63,992 nt of DNA from Pirellulales bacterium (GTDB lineage: Bacteria; Planctomycetota; Planctomycetia; Pirellulales; DATAWG01), in contig DASZFO010000123.1 of NCBI GenBank assembly GCA_035939775.1, positions 1 to 63,992 on the forward strand, given 5' to 3'. The position numbers and the translations under genes are program-made. Numbering within the stretch: position 1 is the first letter of the stretch; the number at the start of each line of letters is the position of its first letter. Of this stretch, positions 59,346-63,992 are shown piece after piece. A model generated the notes under the pieces. That model was not told the origin of the DNA, did not search any database, and saw only the letters and a list, made by a program, of their open reading frames with translations.

Positions 59346-59353
59346 GATTCTGC

Positions 59354-61465
59354 TCATTCGTTGGATCCCGCCGTGGTCAGGCTCCACTGCTCGATATTCT
59401 GATACAGCGTAAGGGGACGCCCGCCGATACCTTCTAATCCACGCTGGTACGCCGCGTAGTTGCTCAGTCGCCAGAGCGGAATCGCGAGCGCTTGCTCGCG
59501 GATTATTTCCTCGAGTTGCCCAGTGCGCTCGCCCGCTCGGTCCGGTCGGGCGGCGAGAGCGTCTCGGAGTCGCCGCTCGACGAGTGGACCGGCGTCGCCC
59601 CCCAGCCCTCGCCGACCGATGAGCCGGGGCAATTCGGCGAGCGGATCCAGCGGCGTCCATTCGACGTAAATCAAATCCGCATCGCTCGAACCAGCAGACA
59701 TATCGCCGGCGGACATCTCTTTGAGTTTCAGCGACATGCCGGCCGCCCTCAATTCCTGGCCGATCGCCTGACACGCCAGTCGAGCTACTTCGTCGGCTGG
59801 ATGCGCCAAAGTCAGCTCGGTGGAAGGAATCGCCGTTCGGTCGCCGCTCCCATGAGCGCTCTCAGTGAATTGCGCAAGCGAGAGTCCGGCCAGCAGCTTG
59901 GCCGCGCCCGGATCGAAACGAAGCTCGGCCGATCCGTCAGCGGCGGCGGACCCAGGTCCTGCGATCAGCCGGTCGGTCAGTTCGCAGCCAGCCTGCAACT
60001 TTCCGCGCGAAAGCTGGTCGATGAGAATTCCCGACCGGTCCATCGCATGCGCAACCGCGCGACGAAAGGTCGGATCGTTCATCAGTGGTCGCCGCAGGTT
60101 CGGCACCAGGACGTGCAGGCTCGTTACCATGTATGGCTGAACGACGAAACGTTCGGAGTTTGCCAGCGCGGCCGCATCCCAGGGACCGATTCGATCCACG
60201 GCGGTGATTTCGCCGCGCCGCAGCGCGCGTAGGGCCGAGGCCACGTCGGGAAAGCGCCGCTCGACGATCTGCTTCGGCTGCTTTCCTCCGGCGGCGAAAT
60301 AGCCCTCGACCGCGGCAAAACGAATCTCGTTGGAGTTCGCCGATTCCACTCGATACGGACCATGAGCGTTCGCGCCAGCGTCGGTTGGCTCAGAGCCTAT
60401 CCGAGAACCGCCCGCGGAGAGGGGGACAGTCCCCTTTTGTTCCGAGGACTCCGCAAAAGGGGACAGTCCCCGGCGGATCTCGGATTGGCTCTTAGCATGG
60501 GCGTTCGATTCGAACAGCAATCGACGGTCGCGTCGCCCTTCCCAAGAGTCGGTCGCCGCGATGCCGGGAGGCGGAAGCGACGTCACTCCAACGACCACTT
60601 CCGGATATTGGCTTTGGATCGCCTGGACGAGTTCTTTTCCCCCGGCGACTTCCGGCCATGCGGAGAGCGCTTGCCGCATGGTTCGGCTGGCCTCGGAGAA
60701 TTGCCTGGCCGCGACCTGTTCCCGCGCTTTGGCCACGAGCGCGGCAGCTTTGCCGTGTAGTTTCTCATCCCAAGTCGCCGCCAAAGGCTGAGCGCGGTCC
60801 TTGAGGCGATCGGTCGCTTCGCGCAGCAGACCCCGCGCGGCGGTATAGTCTTCCTCCGCAAACCGGCGATCGATCAGCTTTGCCAACAGCCGCAGAATGC
60901 CGGTCGAGGCTCCGGAAAACTCTGGAACGCGGGAATGCAGCTCCCACAATAGGGCCAGCGCCTCTTCGTATTTCTCTTGCTGGAAGGCTTCTTTTGTCCC
61001 GGCCATGAGGAACTTGTTATACGACTCAGCCAGTCCGGCCATCGTCGGAAAGCGATGCTCGAGAAACTCGTAGAACGGGTAGGCATCGTCAAGCTTCTTG
61101 GACTCGACAAGCGCTTCCGCCTCATCGAGAACTCGCTGTTCGAACAACTTGACCTCGACGACATGCTCCCAAGCGACCTTGTAGACCTTTCGCGGCCGAT
61201 CCAAGAGATGAATCTCCAATTCGTCGCTGGGATCCGGCTTGGCGGGAATTAAGCGTCCGGGAAGATCGAGCAGGCGAACCTTCAATTCGACGTTCCGATT
61301 GGCCGCGTCGAGCTTGATCGTGTCGTAGGGCTGTTGTTGATAAAAGGGTGCGTCGTCGGCTCGCGCGAATGGAATGCTGAGCGATGCGAACCAGATCGCC
61401 AGAACCGACGGCGTGACGAGAAGCCGCCCGGGGCAAAGGATGAATTGGATGCAGTGCCGCTTCAT
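59354..61465 (-). CDS. Family-5 solute-binding protein with N-terminal helical region, carrying an in-frame repeat
   Basis: A 703-residue exported protein. The signal peptide ends ASLSIPFARA. Residues 40-290 form helical, TPR-like repeats (DAYPFYEFLEHRFPTMAGLA). The C-terminal part belongs to the SBP_bac_5 (peptide/nickel-binding) fold: YRVESANSNEIRFAAVEGYF, FRRAVAHAMDRSGILIDQLS, and IIREQALAIPLWRLSNYAAY. The typical domain is interrupted by RRGLSPFAESSEQKGTVPLS, which is the translation of a GGGGACAGTCCCC element (60393-60491). No ABC permease is nearby, so transport is uncertain. Its ATG overlaps the upstream PQQ gene stop by 4 bases. Confidence 0.85.
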   Translation of the reverse strand: MKRHCIQFILCPGRLLVTPSVLAIWFASLSIPFARADDAPFYQQQPYDTIKLDAANRNVELKVRLLDLPGRLIPAKPDPSDELEIHLLDRPRKVYKVAWEHVVEVKLFEQRVLDEAEALVESKKLDDAYPFYEFLEHRFPTMAGLAESYNKFLMAGTKEAFQQEKYEEALALLWELHSRVPEFSGASTGILRLLAKLIDRRFAEEDYTAARGLLREATDRLKDRAQPLAATWDEKLHGKAAALVAKAREQVAARQFSEASRTMRQALSAWPEVAGGKELVQAIQSQYPEVVVGVTSLPPPGIAATDSWEGRRDRRLLFESNAHAKSQSEIRRGLSPFAESSEQKGTVPLSAGGSRIGSEPTDAGANAHGPYRVESANSNEIRFAAVEGYFAAGGKQPKQIVERRFPDVASALRALRRGEITAVDRIGPWDAAALANSERFVVQPYMVTSLHVLVPNLRRPLMNDPTFRRAVAHAMDRSGILIDQLSRGKLQAGCELTDRLIAGPGSAAADGSAELRFDPGAAKLLAGLSLAQFTESAHGSGDRTAIPSTELTLAHPADEVARLACQAIGQELRAAGMSLKLKEMSAGDMSAGSSDADLIYVEWTPLDPLAELPRLIGRRGLGGDAGPLVERRLRDALAARPDRAGERTGQLEEIIREQALAIPLWRLSNYAAYQRGLEGIGGRPLTLYQNIEQWSLTTAGSNE
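60393..60491. repeat. GGGGACAGTCCCC-type element, subtype B, in frame inside a gene
   Basis: A 99-base element with 20-base outer arms (60393-60412 and 60472-60491) that match with two mismatches, and two GGGGACAGTCCCC palindromes (60422-60434 and 60459-60471). Its length is a multiple of three and the frame of the solute-binding protein continues through it. ATGAGCGTTCG (60362-60372) and ATGGGCGTTCG (60497-60507) flank it as an imperfect direct repeat. Confidence 0.92.
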
Positions 61466-63992
61466 GGAAATGCAATGAATAAGAGACTACCATCGGCGGC
61501 GACAACCACGAGGCGTTTGTCAAACAGCGTCGGCCCGCTCGCCAGCGGTTGGCCAACGTCGAGTTTACCTTTTTCGACACCAGTCTCGCGATCGACTCGC
61601 CAAATCGTGCCGGTCGCCGACGCTAGGACTAGTTCGCTGCCGCGCACGAGTGGCTCGCCTATCGGCGGACCATCGGGAAGCGACTTTTTCCAGCGCAATT
61701 CGCCTTTGGCGTCGGAACAAAGCAATTCCCGATCTGTGGCCGAAAGTACGGTATCGCCGTCGTGAATCGGTCCCCAGAGTGCGCGGACGCCCAGCGGCCA
61801 GCTCTTCGCCGACATCGGAACTTCCGGTGGCACGGGCGCTTCGAGCAATGACGGCGGCGCCGAATCGGACGCGATTAGCGAGGCCATGTGCAACACTTGT
61901 GGGTTCGAGGGAACGGTCGCGAGGTCGATTTCGCCAATCAACGGATGGCTCACGCGCAAAGCCTTCCCATCGGCCTCGACCAGCGGAGGATTCATCAGCC
62001 GGGCGCCAAGCGCCGTCTCCCACTTCGATTCGCCGGTCTGCGGATCAAGCGCCGTCACCCAAACGCCCGGCAGATCGTGGCGCGTTCTGGCGACGATCAA
62101 GAGATTCCCGCCGAGCGCGGGAGATTGAATGATCGGGTCTCCGGCAAACCGCTGCCAAACAAGACGCGGCGCGCCTCCGCCGGCCGCGAGTTCGTAGTTC
62201 GCAATCCCATTTCCGCCGAGCCAAATCCGGCTGCCTTGGGCCGTAAGAAACCGCGGCTGCGGTGGGCCGTCAGCCGGCGGCAATTCGGCGATCTTGGAGA
62301 GCGGGCCATTCGCGGCGCCGCTGGTCGCGAGCGCGGCCAGCGCGCCCCGGTCGGTTGCCACAATCAGTCGGCCGGCTTCGACAATCGGCGGCACATTCAC
62401 CTGACCCGGGAGCGAGATTGATTGCAGCGATTTGATCTCGCCCGCCGCACCGCCGAGCGCGAAAATCCGCAGAACGCTGTTTTCCCAATCTTCGCGCTGG
62501 ATCACCGCCAGGCTGTCCGCGATCCATACCGGGGCAATGGCCATCGAGTTCGCCTCGTCAGTGAACTTCTCCGCGGCTCTCGGATGGAGGTCTTTCGCGG
62601 CCAGAATGAAAAGGTTGCCACGATGCGACACGAGCGCGATCTTTCTTCCGTCGGCCGAGACGGCTGGCGGGGAGCGGAATCGTTCAGCGAATTCGGCCGA
62701 CCGCAGGATGGCGCCCGACTCCAAATCGAGCGCGACTAGCCGCCCCGACTGGGTTGTAGCGAACACGCTGCCGCCCGAGATCACGGGCGGTCCGGCGAGC
62801 GGTCCGCCGATTGGCTGTCGCCAGCGAAGTTTTGCCGCGCTAGCGCTCACCCGCGCGATTTCTTGATGCACGGCGTCGACGACGATGAAGTTCTCGCCTT
62901 TCGAGGAATCGATCGTCAAGGGCAAGTTGCTGTCATATCCGAGAAACCGCCGGCCGAGCAGCGTCCCGTCGGCCTTGCCCAACCAGTGCGCGGTTCCCTC
63001 GCTGAAAATCGCCACTGCCGCTCCGTCAGCGCCGCCGGCGGGCTGCGCCACGGCCAGCGAGCCCGACGCCAATTTGTCGTTACGTGCCGCGTACACGATC
63101 GTCGAAACGACCGGGGTCGCGCGCGGCTCCGTCTGGGCTTGGTGCTGCTCGCGATCGACTCTGGTGAACTTCGCTTCGCCTTCGACTAATTCCTGATCGA
63201 GCGACTCGACCATCGCGTCGGACCGCAGCTCGGGGAAACCTTCGCAGAGCTGGTCGCGGCGGGCAAACGCGGCCGCAATCCGACCGGCGGCAATCGACGA
63301 ACGGATCTCCGCGGCGGCATTTTCGAGTTCGGTGTCGCGATCGACCGCCCGAGCGAGCCCGGCGATGTCGTCCGCCGTCGCTTGCAGGAGTGCCCACGGC
63401 TTCTGCGAGTCGGGCGTGTAGCGTGGATCCTTGGCCAGCGTCAATCCCTCAAGGGCCGCTTGCGCCTGTCGGCGGCGCTGATCGAGCGGACCTTTGGCGC
63501 CGTCCTTGGCTTGCCTTGCCAGACCCGCCACCAACTGCGAGAGGATCTTGCCGATAGCATCGCGCACTTTGGCGAAATCCGGCAGTTCGACGATCCTGGG
63601 CAAAATGTCGCGGGCCACGGCCAACGCCTGCTCCCAGTTGGTCTTCGCCGCGACGGTCTGCCGCAGCCGGGCGGTCTCGCGATAAACCAGGGCGGTCCCC
63701 GAGCGGGGATGATTCGGAAACGAATCTAGAAACGCATTGAGCCTGTTGATCGCATCACGATCCATTCCGGCGGCGAAATCCTTCTCGGCGAGAAGCCACT
63801 CTGTGTCGCCATTGGTGTGGAGGACCGCGATCAGCGCGGTGGCAGTCACGAACAAGAGAACGCCACTGACGCTTGCAGCCATCCAGATTCTATGGGGCGC
63901 TTTCGAGCGTCGTCTGCCGGCCAGCGCGACCGAACTGCTTTGCGACTCCGAACGTGACTCACCCTCCGCCAATAAATCATCCAGGAACGCAT
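61462..63992 (-). CDS. PQQ-like beta-propeller membrane-anchored protein, partial
   Basis: At least 843 residues. The frame is open to the right edge, where it reads FLDDLLAEGESRSES, so the N-terminus probably lies outside; the TTG at 63972 is an unlikely start. A membrane helix (IWMAASVSGVLLFVTATALI) follows a basic stretch, then a helical TPR-like region and a PQQ-like propeller with blades such as VFATTQSGRLVALDLESGAI, IWLGGNGIANYELAAGG and WVTALDPQTGESKWETALG. It overlaps the solute-binding protein gene by 4 bases and heads the operon seen here. The function is unknown. Confidence 0.85.
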   Translation of the reverse strand, partial: AFLDDLLAEGESRSESQSSSVALAGRRRSKAPHRIWMAASVSGVLLFVTATALIAVLHTNGDTEWLLAEKDFAAGMDRDAINRLNAFLDSFPNHPRSGTALVYRETARLRQTVAAKTNWEQALAVARDILPRIVELPDFAKVRDAIGKILSQLVAGLARQAKDGAKGPLDQRRRQAQAALEGLTLAKDPRYTPDSQKPWALLQATADDIAGLARAVDRDTELENAAAEIRSSIAAGRIAAAFARRDQLCEGFPELRSDAMVESLDQELVEGEAKFTRVDREQHQAQTEPRATPVVSTIVYAARNDKLASGSLAVAQPAGGADGAAVAIFSEGTAHWLGKADGTLLGRRFLGYDSNLPLTIDSSKGENFIVVDAVHQEIARVSASAAKLRWRQPIGGPLAGPPVISGGSVFATTQSGRLVALDLESGAILRSAEFAERFRSPPAVSADGRKIALVSHRGNLFILAAKDLHPRAAEKFTDEANSMAIAPVWIADSLAVIQREDWENSVLRIFALGGAAGEIKSLQSISLPGQVNVPPIVEAGRLIVATDRGALAALATSGAANGPLSKIAELPPADGPPQPRFLTAQGSRIWLGGNGIANYELAAGGGAPRLVWQRFAGDPIIQSPALGGNLLIVARTRHDLPGVWVTALDPQTGESKWETALGARLMNPPLVEADGKALRVSHPLIGEIDLATVPSNPQVLHMASLIASDSAPPSLLEAPVPPEVPMSAKSWPLGVRALWGPIHDGDTVLSATDRELLCSDAKGELRWKKSLPDGPPIGEPLVRGSELVLASATGTIWRVDRETGVEKGKLDVGQPLASGPTLFDKRLVVVAADGSLLFIAFP

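Noticed and set aside
59000-59774. N-terminal extension of the 57543 gene frame up to 59774
   Set aside because: It runs through repeat sequence and antisense to the solute-binding protein gene, with shadow-like composition.

Overview
The window reads as chromosomal DNA of a planctomycete, probably Pirellulales-like. It is GC-rich and carries several hallmark families of that phylum: a DUF1559 protein with a prepilin N-terminus, a very large PVC-type CxxCH protein, a DUF1080 protein, an arylsulfatase, PQQ-like propeller proteins, MoxR/DUF58/VWA genes, and many dispersed hairpin repeats. No rRNA, tRNA, CRISPR array, phage or complete insertion sequence was recognised. The genus is an inference.

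Layout. 1-8.7 kb is metabolic and housekeeping: a DapA/NanA-type lyase cut by the left edge, nadD, priA, a VOC protein, a small nucleotidyltransferase, glgX and a cytochrome c'-like protein. 9.1-14.3 kb holds a DUF4142 protein, an arylsulfatase and a Tat-exported dienelactone hydrolase. 14.4-19.6 kb is an export operon: HlyD adaptor, ABC ATPase and two FtsX/MacB-type permeases. 19.7-22.8 kb is a small accessory island: an antitoxin with a frameshifted PIN partner, a ParE-type toxin/antitoxin pair, and a MORC-like GHKL ATPase without its usual partners. 22.9-33.4 kb holds a 1663-residue multidomain PVC cytochrome, a VapBC-like pair, a membrane-anchored caspase-like protease, a DUF1080 protein, and a DUF1559 protein followed by a lipoprotein. 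33.7-37.7 kb has tatC with a large insertion and a PQQ protein.

37.8-51.5 kb is one long co-directional cluster: MoxR, DUF58, two VWA membrane proteins, a long coiled-coil membrane protein, a small exported protein, a Tat-exported alpha/alpha-toroid protein and an NPCBM protein. The first five overlap or nearly touch. This resembles a Bat-type operon extended by planctomycete partners. 51.6-56.2 kb is a YtrA-type GntR regulator, an ABC ATPase and an ABC-2 permease whose reading frame is split by one TGA. 57.1-64 kb holds a P-II protein lacking Tyr51 and a minus-strand operon of PQQ protein, family-5 solute-binding protein and exported protein, cut by the right edge.

The most unusual feature across the window is its repeats. 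At least four copies, in two subtypes, belong to a family built on two GGGGACAGTCCCC palindromes inside longer inverted arms; one lies in frame inside the solute-binding protein gene. Other inverted repeats fill intergenic gaps and sit directly against stop or start codons. A further widespread repeat lies in frame inside the ABC-2 permease. Repeat insertion seems to have shaped operon spacers, terminators, and some protein loops and N-termini.
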